A stretch of DNA of 64,000 bases from Kitagawia praeruptora (Eukaryota > Streptophyta > Magnoliopsida > Apiales > Apiaceae): contig CM075351.1 of NCBI GenBank assembly GCA_037693485.1, positions 65,808,001-65,872,000 of the forward strand, written 5' to 3'. Every line of letters begins with the position of its first letter. Within the stretch, counting starts at the first letter, position 1. Below are positions 11,112-21,279 of this stretch, piece after piece. Made by a program: the position numbers and the translations under genes. The notes below the pieces were generated by a model. It ran no database searches. It saw only the letters and a program-made list of their open reading frames with translations, and was not told the origin of the DNA.

Positions 11112-11550
11112 ATTTCAAAAAAGAGGTCGAAAATGATAACTGAAAACAGGAACTTCAACTTTCAGCTTTCAGTTGCATATGAGGTTGCTACGCAACCTCA
11201 TATGCAACCTTATATGCTATATAGGGAAGCAGACGAATTTTCGATTGCAAGTTCCAGTTTTTCAGTTTTCGGTTGCGTATGAGGTTGCGTAAGCAGACGA
11301 ATTTCCAACCTTTGCAACTTTTTCAACCTCCAGTTTTCAATTGCAACCTTTGCAACCTCATTTGCAACTCACACGGTTGCGCCGCCAGAAGTTATAAATG
11401 AGGTTGCAAAGATTGCACAAGTTGCAAACCGTATTTTTGAAAAAGGAATTTTAAAGAAAGATATTTTTATAAATAATTTTAAAAGTGGTAGTATTTTTAA
11501 AAACTATTTTGAAGGATGGGTATTTTTGAAAAAAAAAACCCTAGTTTTAA

Positions 11551-12073
11551 TGGGTTAATTTTAGGAAATTTCCTACAGTTCATTTTTCTCTTTAATAAAT
11601 TATAAATTTTTAAAAAATTCTTTAATTTAATATTTAAAACTCATAAACAATATTTATAAAGCATATCGTGACCGGCATAAATTAGTATTATGCAATATTG
11701 GTAACATATTGCTCCTTCCATTTATTTATACTTTTCTTATTAAATATTCTTCTTAATTCTTTATGTTTAAAAATAATAAAAATTAATATTACAAAAATTA
11801 ATTATATTCATTATTTTCTTATACATTAAATATTAAATGATTCCATCACTTTATTCAGTTTTCTCCATTATTTTTTAATTATTTTTTAACTTTCATTCTT
11901 AACTCATATGTAAAGAAATGTAAAAAAATGAGAAGAGAGGAGGGTGAATAACTCCGTAAGAATGATGAGTTAAATTATACTTTATGTTTGGTTGAAAATT
12001 TTAAAATTTTGGATCATAGCCATTCTTTGGGAATTTTGGATCATACATTAAATCTTAAAGATGTTAGTTTTGA
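11551..12073. other. AT-rich spacer without recognised features
   Basis: No gene or element boundary is recognised between the two MULE-like elements. Confidence 0.5.
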
Positions 12074-12082
12074 TATCCAATA

Positions 12083-12940
12083 GAGAAAATGACCAAAATA
12101 CACTACTTTTGTAGTCAAAGTGCCCGAAATACCCGTATGCAGAATCGTCCGCCCAAATTACCCACGAACTACGCATGTTGGGCATGCGTAGGGCGTGATA
12201 CGTATTTCTCACTTGCGCATCTGGGGTATCGCATTCCCCAGATGCGCAATGACGTCAGCCCACGTCATTTTGACACAAACACAATCGGCGACTCTCTGGC
12301 TTTCTCGATCGCCTCTCTGATCGTCTTCTTCGTTTGTACACCTTCAGCTACCTCCACCACATATGAATACATCAAAATATTACCCAGACTTTCCTCTCCA
12401 TTTTTCCAAGTAGATTTGTTGAGTTTGGCCCCGTAGGGGCGTGTTTTAGCTTATCGGAAAAGTTGATCGGAAAAAAAGGTACCAATTGGGTATTTTGCAT
12501 CCGGCAAAACAAATGAAAATCCAATGGTATAGACATGTAGAGGGTGAAAAGGCGAAGATTTTGGTATATAATATGCTAGTGTTCGAGCCAGAAACAGAGT
12601 GAACAAAGTGGTTAAAATTTTCGTCGAAAAATCGCTTCGGCACGAGTTTGGAAGACGATGAATAGTACCTCGGTTGCGCATGTTGTAGATGCACATCTCA
12701 CGATACGCAATTTCAACATGCGCAACCCTTGGTACTGTTCACAGACTACAAAATTGAAATTTATACACTCCACGCAACTGTAACTTGCGTGGCCTCACTA
12801 CTCCACGCATGACTAGCATGCGTATAGTCCCTGTACGCATGTGTGTAATGCGTGGTCCGTGGGTATTTTGGGCGCCCCTTTCTCTCGGTAGGTATTTTGG
12901 ACAGCTGAAATTAAAATGTGGGTATTTTTGTTTTTCACCC
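12083..12940. mobile_element. MULE-like element with phased motif and hairpin-array core (858 bp)
   Basis: Near-identical 9-bp duplications flank it, TATCCAATA (12074-12082) and TATCCGATA (12941-12949). The left arm has GACCAAAATAC at 12091, GCCCGAAATAC at 12122 and GCCCAAATTAC at 12151. The right arm has GGTATTTTGGGC ending 12873, GGTATTTTGGAC ending 12902 and GGTATTTTTG ending 12930. The core contains perfect hairpins at 12169-12191 (9-bp stem), 12213-12249 (14-bp stem, 9-nt loop), 12672-12727 (14-bp stem) and 12770-12792 (8-bp stem). A 115-codon frame at 12089-12436 runs through arm and hairpins and looks accidental. Confidence 0.8.
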
Positions 12941-13120
12941 TATCCGATATAGCTATCCGATATAGGTACTGAATATAAAGTTAAATTATACCTTTTTTAT
13001 TAGTTTTCATTTTAAACTTTTTTGAATCTCGCAAACGACCAAACTGAATTAACCTTTTAACGTTAATTATATAATTATTACATGTAGTATATAATTTGTT
13101 ATTAATTACTCTTATAAGAG

Positions 13121-13834
13121 CATGGACCGGATCAGTCTCAATCTATATCCAAATCTATTTAATTTTTCGGATCGGATTAAGTGTCGGATTTTTTTAAGAC
13201 CAATCCATATCCGCTCCATTAGGATTACGGGTAATCGGATTGGATATCCAATCCAATTAAAAAAAATTCAAAATTAATATTAAAATCTAAAATGATAAAA
13301 TAAACAATTTTTAGATGTAAAAGTACACATTAACATCCAAATAAAAGAAGAATAGAACATTGAAAATCAAAAATAAATATCTATTAATCCTGAAATATAC
13401 CAGACAAAATTATAATGATCAAGAAATGAACTCTAAGTATAAAAATAATTCAAATAAAAATATGAATTCAATATTAGATGCAATACAATGGTAACGTATT
13501 CATTATAAACGTAATACAAGTTATAGTATAAAATACTACTAGAGTTATAGTATAAAATACTAAAGAATTTTGGATCTCATATGATTTGAAAATTATACAT
13601 TATTTGTATAATTATAATTATATGAATATGAATATAAAATAAAATATATAATTATATAATTGTAATTATTCGGATCGGATTCTTAACAGATCGGATCATA
13701 TAAAATCCATATCCATCTTATATTGATCGGACTCTTATCGGATCGAAATTTTATCGGATCGAATTTATTTTATATAAATCCATATCCAGTTATAAGGATT
13801 CGGATCGGATCGGAGCTCCGGTCCATTGACAGGC
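13121..13834. mobile_element. hAT-like non-autonomous element rich in GGATCGGAT repeats
   Basis: The right end reads GGAGCTCCGGTCCATTGACAGG, whose complement CCTGTCAATGGACC is a typical hAT end. The left end has a related CATGGACCGGATC near 13121. CGGATCGGAT-type words cluster near both ends, as in the hAT element at 8610-9299. The interior is AT-rich and non-coding. I could not define an 8-bp duplication because MITE copy 2 inserted within a few bases of the right end. Confidence 0.55.
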
Positions 13835-13838
13835 TTAA

Positions 13839-14220
13839 GAGCATCTCCAATTCTCTAAAACCCTTCGGTAAATTTGGATAAATGATATTATAAATAAAAA
13901 TTATAGAAAATATGTATAAAAAAAAATGTGAACCACACATTTCTGTTGTCTAAATATTTAGTCAATCCCGTGATGTTAGGCTAATATACTAGAAACCTGT
14001 AAGAAGATTACACATCATCTATTACCATAATAAAATAATATATTCTATATATAACAACTTTTTTTTTTGTCAAGTTCTACATATAACAACTTGAAATAAT
14101 AATAACATACTATTTTTAATAAATAGCCAATTCTTATAGCCGTTCAGTAAATTTTACATATTAATCAATATTTTATGTCATTTTAGCCAACCAATTTAGC
14201 CAATAGCATTAAAGATGCTC
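13839..14220 (+). mobile_element. PIF/Harbinger-type MITE, copy 2 (382 bp)
   Basis: It starts GAGCATCTCCAAT and ends AAAGATGCTC, with TAA on both sides (13836-13838 and 14221-14223). Its internal sequence runs in the same direction as copy 1 at 6277-6662. It is more diverged than copies 1 and 3 and its terminal repeat is damaged, so it is the oldest of the three. Confidence 0.82.
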
Positions 14221-14223
14221 TAA

Positions 14224-14607
14224 GAGCATCTCCAATGGTATTAGTTAAAAATGGTTAGCTAAATCAGATAAAATATTGATTATGTAAAATTTGTCGAATC
14301 TGTAAGAAGTTATGCTCCAATGGTATATCGGCTATAATGTTGTATATATTGTAAATATAGTATGTTATTATTATTTCAGGTTGTTATTAATAAAATCTAT
14401 TTTTTTAAGGTAATAGATTATGTAAAATCTTACTTACAGGTCTCTAGAGGTTGGCCAAATATAGCCAACAAAAAATGATTATCTAAATTTTTTACTAACA
14501 GTAATGTTCCATTGGAGTGATGTTTTTTTTACATAATTTCTATAAAATTTATTTATGGTAATATATTTGTAATTTTAGCTAAGGGGTGTTCTCCATTGGA
14601 GATGCTC
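14224..14607 (-). mobile_element. PIF/Harbinger-type MITE, copy 3 (384 bp), abutting copy 2
   Basis: The ends are perfect GAGCATCTCCAATGG and CCATTGGAGATGCTC, flanked by TAA at 14221-14223 (shared with copy 2) and 14608-14610. The internal sequence is the reverse complement of copy 1, so copies 2 and 3 are in opposite orientation. Copy 3 evidently landed in the TAA duplication of copy 2. The pair ends about 385 bases beyond the stop codon of the RING gene, so it may overlap or delimit that gene's 3' UTR. Confidence 0.85.
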
Positions 14608-14610
14608 TAA

Positions 14611-14992
14611 CTATAAGCTCAGAACATACGATAATTATATGCCGGATATAAGTTGCTTCATTCTTCTAAAAGTCTTCCCGAGATTTCATATTATTCACAG
14701 CTTAGATAAAACTCCATATCATTTTACATCAAGTTTTAGCACTCAGAAGTCAGAACTCTCAGTACTTGTCTACGGTCATGGTTTAACTCTTAAAACCATC
14801 AGGCAAGAAAAACTGGAATTTTTTTATGTCCTGCACTACACTGAATATACACATTTATTATATCAACAAAAAATGGCACTTCATTTTGAACAATTTGCAT
14901 TACAAGTCATGGACATACATTTCAGAGTTACATGGAAAGACATGTTCTCTAAAAATGATAATGTTACCTTTTAGAGTTCATATGATTTGTAT
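14611..14992 (-). other. Probable 3' UTR and downstream sequence of the RING gene
   Basis: This AT-rich stretch follows the stop codon (14995-14993) on the minus strand. No polyadenylation site can be fixed by eye. The plus-strand open frames here have no recognisable homology and are taken as chance. Confidence 0.5.
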
Positions 14993-17049
14993 CTATGACA
15001 AGTACACTTGGACACCAGCAGTTTTTGTTAACTGACATATGGGACAGGCGAAGACCATTCCTTCACAATCATTACACAAACACAAGTGCCTACAAGGCAT
15101 CAATAAGAAAGAAACCTCCTTCATGTTGCACACTCTACAAATCATATTACCGTTCTTCGCCAAAGTCTTCTTTAATGGAGCGCCTAGAAAGTTGGTTGGG
15201 TGCATGTAGGAGGCAGTATCATCAATATCACTTTCCCCGAATCCTTCCTTTATCTGTTCAGCACCTTGTGATAGTGCTTGCTGAAGATTTGTTTTTAGCG
15301 TGTTAACGAGGGACTCGTTGTACTTGGCCCTGTAGTGCCAACTCTGAGCATCAGCTGCTACCTGCTTTATTTTCTCCATTAGTTCCTTGTTCTTGCGATT
15401 TATGTTTTCTATCTCGATGTCTTTCTCGTGCAACTTTTTACCCACACTTTTTTCAATAGCAGTCAAAAAAGATACCAGCTGCCTCTGCTTGATGTCCTTG
15501 ACACCTTTTACAAGGTTTTCCTCCTGATTACAGAGCACCCAGGTCAACGGGTTATAAGAACAACACATAGGTACATCATGTACAGAGAATCTGAAGGGAA
15601 GAAAGATGATGAATGAATTTGACAAAACAGCATCAACAATGAGCAATACACAAGCCCAAAACTAAGTATTGATCACGATTTAGAAAAATATACTCCGTAT
15701 ATCATAGTGATTCCAAACCTCTTAATCTGAAGTACAACACAAGGCAAACAGTTCACATTTATCTATAATTGATATTCGGATCACTATTCATTAGCCAGCA
15801 CATACCTGGATCTTTATATACTGATCAAATTCTTCTTTCTGTCGATCAAGTTCATTCAAAAGGTTGTCACCTAGAGACAAGATGATAGGTGGCGAAGCCG
15901 TCATGCTTCCACTAGCAGATGTAATTGAGGAGTTCCTCTCATCATCATCATACGACAATCTTAGACCAGTTGATACAGGATTTTGATTTGGGATGCTTGC
16001 AGCTTGGTCAGATTCATCATGGCAGGTGTTCTGATTCAAGGAAAAGGGAAGTTTTTGCCGCCTGGAGATAGCTTCTGCTTCCCTTCCCCGCTTGTTAGGT
16101 CGAAACATAGCATTAATACGCTCCCTTCCCAAAAAATTAACTGGATCAGCAGTGCACCCAGCTGATACTGTAGCACAAAAAAGGAAAAAGATTACATTAG
16201 CAGTCTCATAATTAAAGGTAGGCAAAACCACAAAAGGATCTGCTAAAATCTAATACTTTCATTAACAAATACTTGTATTATTATTATTATTATTATTATT
16301 ATTAGACACCATATGTTATAGTGCAAAGCAATTGTGGTCGTGGACTTCTCATCGTGTCTTAATTAAACAATTATAGCATCGCTATGATGAATAGTTGCAT
16401 GCTACCAAAAGAAGCATCCACATCAGCAGTCAAATAAACAACTTACCACCACTGATGTAATCCCTAAGATGGATTACAAGGCCCTATTGGCAAGGGTGAG
16501 CCTCACTCTTCGGTACCTCTTGGACGAGGACCGATTGGTAAGAGTTTGTCTGTGTTAATAGCCATAAATGGCTGAAGGGCTCTATCAAGTCCATGAAAAG
16601 AAAAGGTTCTGTAACATCCATTATCTAAATCCCTCTTATAAAAATGGTTCAATTAGTTTCTTTTTCTAGAATCATGCACATTACATTTTGCCTAACTTAA
16701 GACTAGTTTCAAAATCTAAAATCTTTAAACTTGTCTACTAAATAACCACTCATCCGCCTAAAACCAGAGTTTCGAAAAAATAAAAAATAGGAAGTCAGAT
16801 TAAAGTAATGTAACAAAGTTGAAAAACAATTAAAACTTTCCTATGTACATCTACATTCATTATCATACAAGAATTGAAAGGAAATTTCAATATGTTTATA
16901 AAGTAAGAACCTAGTATTTTTTGCTCGTAAAATAATTACTCACTGTTTCCAAATAGCTGCAGCTGGTTTGATACATTAGCAGGATACCGCAAGCGATTTT
17001 CATCTATAAAAACAGGAAATGTTGTATTTCCATTTTCTCCTCCTAACAT
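14993..17049 (-). CDS. BOI/SBP1-like RING-type E3 ubiquitin ligase
   Basis: The three coding exons are 17049-16944, 16167-15806 and 15523-14993; introns are GT-AG and phases agree, giving 332 aa. The start is the ATG of MLGGENGN, where family members begin. Residues 1-155 form a low-complexity region with PNKRGREAE (basic, nuclear-signal-like) and the conserved STGLRLSYDDDERNSS block. Residues about 140-250 are a coiled coil (ELDRQKEEFDQYIKIQ onward; KQRQLVSFLTAIEKSVGKKL). The C-terminal RING (285-319) has CRVC, CRH, CLCNDC and CPIC zinc ligands intact, and the protein ends VQVYLS. Family members (BOI and its relatives; S-RNase-binding protein 1) are E3 ligases that dampen cell death and stress or hormone responses. 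The substrate cannot be inferred here. No key residue is missing. Confidence 0.92.
16278..16303. repeat. (ATT)n microsatellite in intron 2 of the RING gene
   Basis: Eight or so ATT units lie in the second intron of the RING gene. A GC-richer stretch at 16470-16620 in the same intron is unlike its surroundings but not identifiable. Confidence 0.85.
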
Positions 17050-18640
17050 TTTCCAGAGAAGGTAGTAGTACTGCTTGTTCACCCCGTACAGTCTGGTTTG
17101 CAGAATTAAATGGCAAAAGGATTCCCCTACAGAAATAAAGAAGAATAAGCTAAACCAAATGTACAATTAAGAGTATCAGACAGAAAGTCAATACAATGTG
17201 GAATCCATAAACCAAAATAAATGCATACAACCACACCAATTTTGATCGGACCACCTTCAAAATTGACAATTATCCCACCATATAGTTTACTTAAAGATTA
17301 CAGTCAATGTACAAACAATTTCTTGGTCAGTTTTCGTCTATAAATGTAGGAGAAACACATTAAACTCCCTTGAAATTTGCTGGCATGTATGGGACTGGTG
17401 TCAAGCCTTTTTTAAACAGCTCATTACAAGAGCCCCCCCCCCCCTCTCCCCTCCATAAACCTTTTTTGATCCGTTGATGAAATTGTACGAAATTTCGGAA
17501 GCATTCAATTTTTGCCACTAATCTATCACAACCCCAAGCTAGTTTGGTACACCTTTAGCAACAAACCAGCAGACAACTGTTTGGTGGGTTTATCTAAGTT
17601 AATGTTAAGGCCCATCACATGGACTAGGATCATTGTCCCATTTCAATGAGAGAATAGGTGGAAATTATATTCACCTTATAGTGAATGACCTATTAGTATT
17701 ATATAACACTAACCAGTCCAGGAGCCTGACCGGATCCTCATCTACGTAACTTTCCATTAGAGTGATTTAAAATTAGGATGCACTCTAATACTATTATACT
17801 AACAATTTAAACATGCATCCTATGTACAAAATGCTAAATAGTCTTTTATTTTCATTAGTTGAGAACTTGAGATGGAAAACAATTCTATTCTCCGGTGCTT
17901 TTGAATTTGAAGGATCCTTAGAATTAATCATCTTTTTAGAACCAATCCTACAAGAAGAAAACACAAAAGACTAATTTTGTCCACAAAATCTTGTCATTTC
18001 TACAAGAACATTTCCCTTGCGTCCAATTGCAAATAGTAAAGTAGACATGCTTTTATATTACAATTTACAGTTACTCAAAACCAACAAAATAGCACTTATG
18101 TGATAGAGTACTATTTCAATTAGAATTAATACTTCTTAACACTGGCTGTATGTGTACCATAGAATCAAGCAGAAATCGATACAATCTCATTAAGAAATAA
18201 ATTACAACTATATTATCAGAAAACAACTGGGTAAAGATCAATCAAAGACCCAAGAAAAACTCATTTACAAAAAAAAAAAAAAAAACCATTTCAATCAAGA
18301 ACCCAGAAACAAAATTCAATCTTTTTCAAAAATTACCACTCATTTCCAAAAACAAACACATACCCACATCAAAAGATTCAAAAGGGTCAGCACCACAATA
18401 ATCAAAATTAAAAATTTCCCAAGAAATGAAAAACACACACACACACACACAGTTGATGAACATACCTTGTGAAGAGAGGAATGTGGGATGATAAAAGATG
18501 CAATGGGATGGGACGGATGATTATAGGGAATCGTAAAAAGAAACAAGAGCAGGCGTTGAAAGGTGCGAAATTATTGAGGAAGAAAATGAATTTATGGTAT
18601 CAATGAGGTGTGATTTTAACGTCCTTGAGGTGGAGACACT
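16944..18640 (-). promoter_or_regulatory. Promoter, 5' UTR exon and 5' UTR intron of the RING gene
   Basis: On the minus strand a first non-coding exon ends at 18466 with a donor GTATG (18465-18461). The acceptor TTTCTGTAG lies at 17127, so the second exon (17126-16944) carries 77 UTR bases plus the start codon. The 5' UTR intron is about 1.34 kb. TATA-like strings (TATATAT near 18680 and GTATATAAT near 18665) lie about 30-60 bases upstream of a plausible transcription start near 18630. The intron contains a C-run at about 17431-17445 and an AC repeat at about 18432-18450. A long leader intron often boosts expression in plants; that role here is inference. Confidence 0.6.
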
Positions 18641-18659
18641 GGACAGCACCAGAACAGAA

Positions 18660-19077
18660 TATTATATACTCACCATATATAGTGTGTATCATATATGTAT
18701 TTTTTATTTTTAAAACTAAAGTAGAAAAGGATATTCATAAATAAATTTGATTTGTTATTTATTTATGTAATAAAGTTCCGGATTTTCTGAAAATTGACCC
18801 ACATTTACACCATTGTCATGATGAATAAAATATAATTGTAGATGTTATAATTTGGTAGTATGATGGTAGCTCATCACACTGTTCTTCCTACCCATGAGAT
18901 AACCCAACAACTAGTTTCTCTCTATTTCTTTGGTCAATAAACCACTAAACTTGCTTCTTCACAAAATATGTTGGGAAGAAACTTTCAACATGACTGATTC
19001 GATTCAAATCGAATAGAGTTGAGTTTGTAAACAGGAATAAAATTAAGATTTTGAGTTTGTATTTCTTTTTTATGAGC
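18660..19077. other. Upstream region of the RING gene, no further feature seen
   Basis: This is AT-rich sequence between the putative RING promoter and the Stowaway MITE. No gene or element is recognised. Confidence 0.45.
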
Positions 19078-19079
19078 TA

Positions 19080-19332
19080 CTCCCTCCGTCCCAACCAATT
19101 CTTAACACTTTTTTTCTCACTTTCTGGCACGCATTTTAAGGTACAGTTTAAAGATAGTTCAGTAACTTATTTTTAAAATTTTCTTTTTTTGTATAAAAAT
19201 AGGATTATTGTATTTTTATACAAAAATGAAAATTTCAAAAAATAAGTTATGGAACTATCCTTAAAATGTACCTTAAAATGCGAGCCAAACACCCCATTTT
19301 GAAACGTTAAGAAATCGTTGGGACTGAGGGAG
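19080..19332. mobile_element. Stowaway-type (Tc1/mariner) MITE, 253 bp
   Basis: It begins CTCCCTCCGTCCCAACC and ends GGGACTGAGGGAG, the hallmark Stowaway terminal repeat, with TA on both sides (19078-19079 and 19333-19334). The arms are complementary over most of their length (for example AAAATTTTCTTTTTTTGTAT against its partner near 19205). It is non-coding and lies about 450 bp upstream of the RING gene transcript start. Confidence 0.95.
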
Positions 19333-19397
19333 TACTAACGAGCGATCAATCAATTTATTTATATTTATGAGCAATATATTATACATGCAACATGTAA

Positions 19398-20323
19398 GAC
19401 TAAATTGCACTGTAGTGACCAAAATATTTTCAATTTTACACGAAGATGGCTAAATTTTAATTCATGCCAACAAAATGACTAAATTTTAATTTTAAACGCG
19501 AAAAAGGTGCTCTGACTCCCTTCCGTTAAATCGACATTGACGGCGTTAGTTAGGGTTCTTCATGAAATTTGGGGTTTTTTAATTCATTGATTTTCCGATT
19601 GAATTGATTGTTTGTATAGCTTCATATTGATGCCATGAGTTCAATTCCATGTTTAATTTCACCGTTCTATTGTTAGTTTTGTTAATTCGAATTATAGGGT
19701 TCTTGAGTCAAATTAGGACTTTTTTATTCTGAAATTTTCCAATTGATTTGATGATTCATATAGCTTCTAGGGGTCCTAAGGAGCATGTGTATGTGTTTAA
19801 TTGCATCGTTGTTTCAGAGGATTGTGTAATTCGATCTTTGAGTTTTAACCGATCATAAAATCAATTTGTTCATGAATTCTGTTGCTTGTCTGTATAAAAT
19901 GGTTCCATGGTTGGATTGTACATGTTATCAGCTTCGTTTTGACAATAAAAACTCTGAGTTTGATTTAGAAATGATTGAAACCGTAGTTGGCCGGAATCCA
20001 TGTCGAGCTCGCTGGGTTTTGCTCGGATATGATCGTTTGTTATGGTTGTAGTACTTTGTAGGATGCCCAGTGACTGTGGAACATGTTAGTGTCGATTTAG
20101 TGCGCTAAGGAAGCTCATCGGAGCTGTTGTGACTCACCGAAAACTGCAAAATCTCGCCGAATTATTATTAACTAACGCTGTCAATGTCGATTTAACAGAA
20201 TGGAGTCTGAGCAACTTTTTTGCGTCAAATATTAAAATTTAGCCTTCACGTTGGCATGAATTAAAATTTAACCACCTCCATGCAAAATTGAAAATATTTT
20301 AACCACTACAGTGCAATTTAGTC
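19398..20323. mobile_element. MULE-like element with long phased terminal repeats, possible Pack-MULE (926 bp)
   Basis: A perfect 9-bp duplication AACATGTAA flanks it (19389-19397 and 20324-20332). The terminal inverted repeats are about 155 bp at roughly 90% identity by eye. In the left arm the motif GRCYAAAWT recurs at 19417, 19448 and 19477, with a first copy at 19398. The right arm mirrors it with complements ending at 20244, 20273, 20304 and 20323. The interior (19560-20160) is single-copy-looking, less AT-rich sequence containing a 61-codon frame at 19866-20051. It may be captured host sequence, but I do not recognise its source. No transposase is present. Confidence 0.85.
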
Positions 20324-20505
20324 AACATGTAATTATATTTTTAACAAACAATAGTTAAGAACCAAATATATCTATTATAGTTTCATGCGAAACTGGAAAA
20401 AAAATCATGAAAAAAAAAAAGAAAAATCAAAACACGAAAGTATCTAAGCTAATGAAAATTTGAGTTAATTTTATTTTAGAATGTGCAAGATGTATGTATG
20501 AAAAG

Positions 20506-20888
20506 GGGTTAATTATCTTGATGGTCACTGAAGTCAGCCTAATGTATCAAGATGGTCACTGAATTGAAATTCGACTCAAGTTGATCACTAACTTGTATCA
20601 ATTGTACATTTCGTTAATTTGCCTCAATTTTTTAGACGAATTTATTGACCTGGTACACATTCTATCTATGTGGCTAACGTCTATTTGTGTAACTATCGTT
20701 ACTTAACTCTAAGTTCAACTAACTTCTCGTTTAAAATTGATAAAATCTGAATAAAAAATTGAGAAAACTTAACGCATTGTACATTTACTCATTTAGTACA
20801 AGTTAGTGACCAACTTGAGTTGAATTTCAGTTCAGTGATCATCTTGATATATTAGACTGACTTCAGTGACCAACAAGATATATAACTC
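20506..20888. mobile_element. MULE-like MITE with phased GGTCACTGAA motif (383 bp)
   Basis: Target duplications differ at one base: GTATGAAAAG (20496-20505) and GTACGAAAAG (20889-20898), 9-10 bp. The terminal inverted repeats exceed 85 bp. The left arm carries GGTCACTGAA at 20523 and 20554 and GATCACTAAC at 20583. The right arm carries the complements with GTGACC or GTGATC ending at 20811, 20840 and 20871. There is no coding sequence. Confidence 0.8.
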
Positions 20889-20898
20889 GTACGAAAAG

Positions 20899-21279
20899 AC
20901 AAAGAAAACCGCAAATAATGAACAAAATTTTTTTGAATCGCAGCAATAATTATTGAGGTAAAGTAGTTGAGAAAATAAGCAAAATGATTACATAAATACG
21001 GTTTCGAAACAAATAGTTGTTGAGAACTTGAGATAATATAAAAATACAATTTTTCTGCTACATATAAATGTAAGGTGTGAATGAACAAATTTGTTAGTTC
21101 AGCCAGCACGAGAAATGAATGGAAAAAATAATTATACGAATAATTAAAGGGTCCACGCACTTCATTGTAGTTGGCGGGTAAATTTTGGCGGGTGAGCAAA
21201 CGACGCCTCGACATTCGAGATAAAACGGATCCGGATCGGAAATGCATCAGAATAATTCAAGGTGTTTTTCTTAAATTTT
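20899..21279 (-). other. Spacer with an unassigned minus-strand frame
   Basis: A minus-strand frame (21247-20852, 131 codons) starts MHFRSGSVLSRMSRRRLL, and its first 45 codons look less random than the rest. Its 3' third runs into the MITE at 20506-20888, so it cannot be an intact conserved gene. It could be the first exon of a broken gene; I do not recognise it and treat it as unproven. Confidence 0.25.

Larger units (their letters stand above)
9966..11541. mobile_element. MULE-like non-autonomous element with 30-bp-phased terminal motif (1576 bp)
   Basis: A perfect 9-bp duplication TAGTTTTAA flanks it (9957-9965 and 11542-11550), which points to Mutator-type transposition. The terminal inverted repeats are long (over 120 bp) and imperfect. 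In the left arm CAAAAATAC recurs at 10005, 10035, 10064 and 10093. In the right arm the complement (RTATTTTTR) recurs at 11431, 11461, 11491 and 11520. The core holds repeated GTTGCATATG words, including a perfect 17-bp-stem hairpin at 11172-11208. Two foldback elements and TA tracts sit inside it. No transposase is present. Confidence 0.82.

Noticed and set aside
12089..12436. 115-codon plus-strand frame with no stop
   Set aside because: It spans the terminal repeat and hairpins of the MULE-like element 12083-12940, has no domain, and is explained by the repeated words.
14639..15035. Plus-strand frames opposite the RING gene 3' end
   Set aside because: They are antisense to the recognised last exon or its 3' UTR and have no homology I recognise.
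20852..21247. 131-codon minus-strand frame as a gene
   Set aside because: It overlaps a MITE with clear target duplications and becomes low-complexity hydrophobic sequence; only the first 45 codons look at all coding-like.
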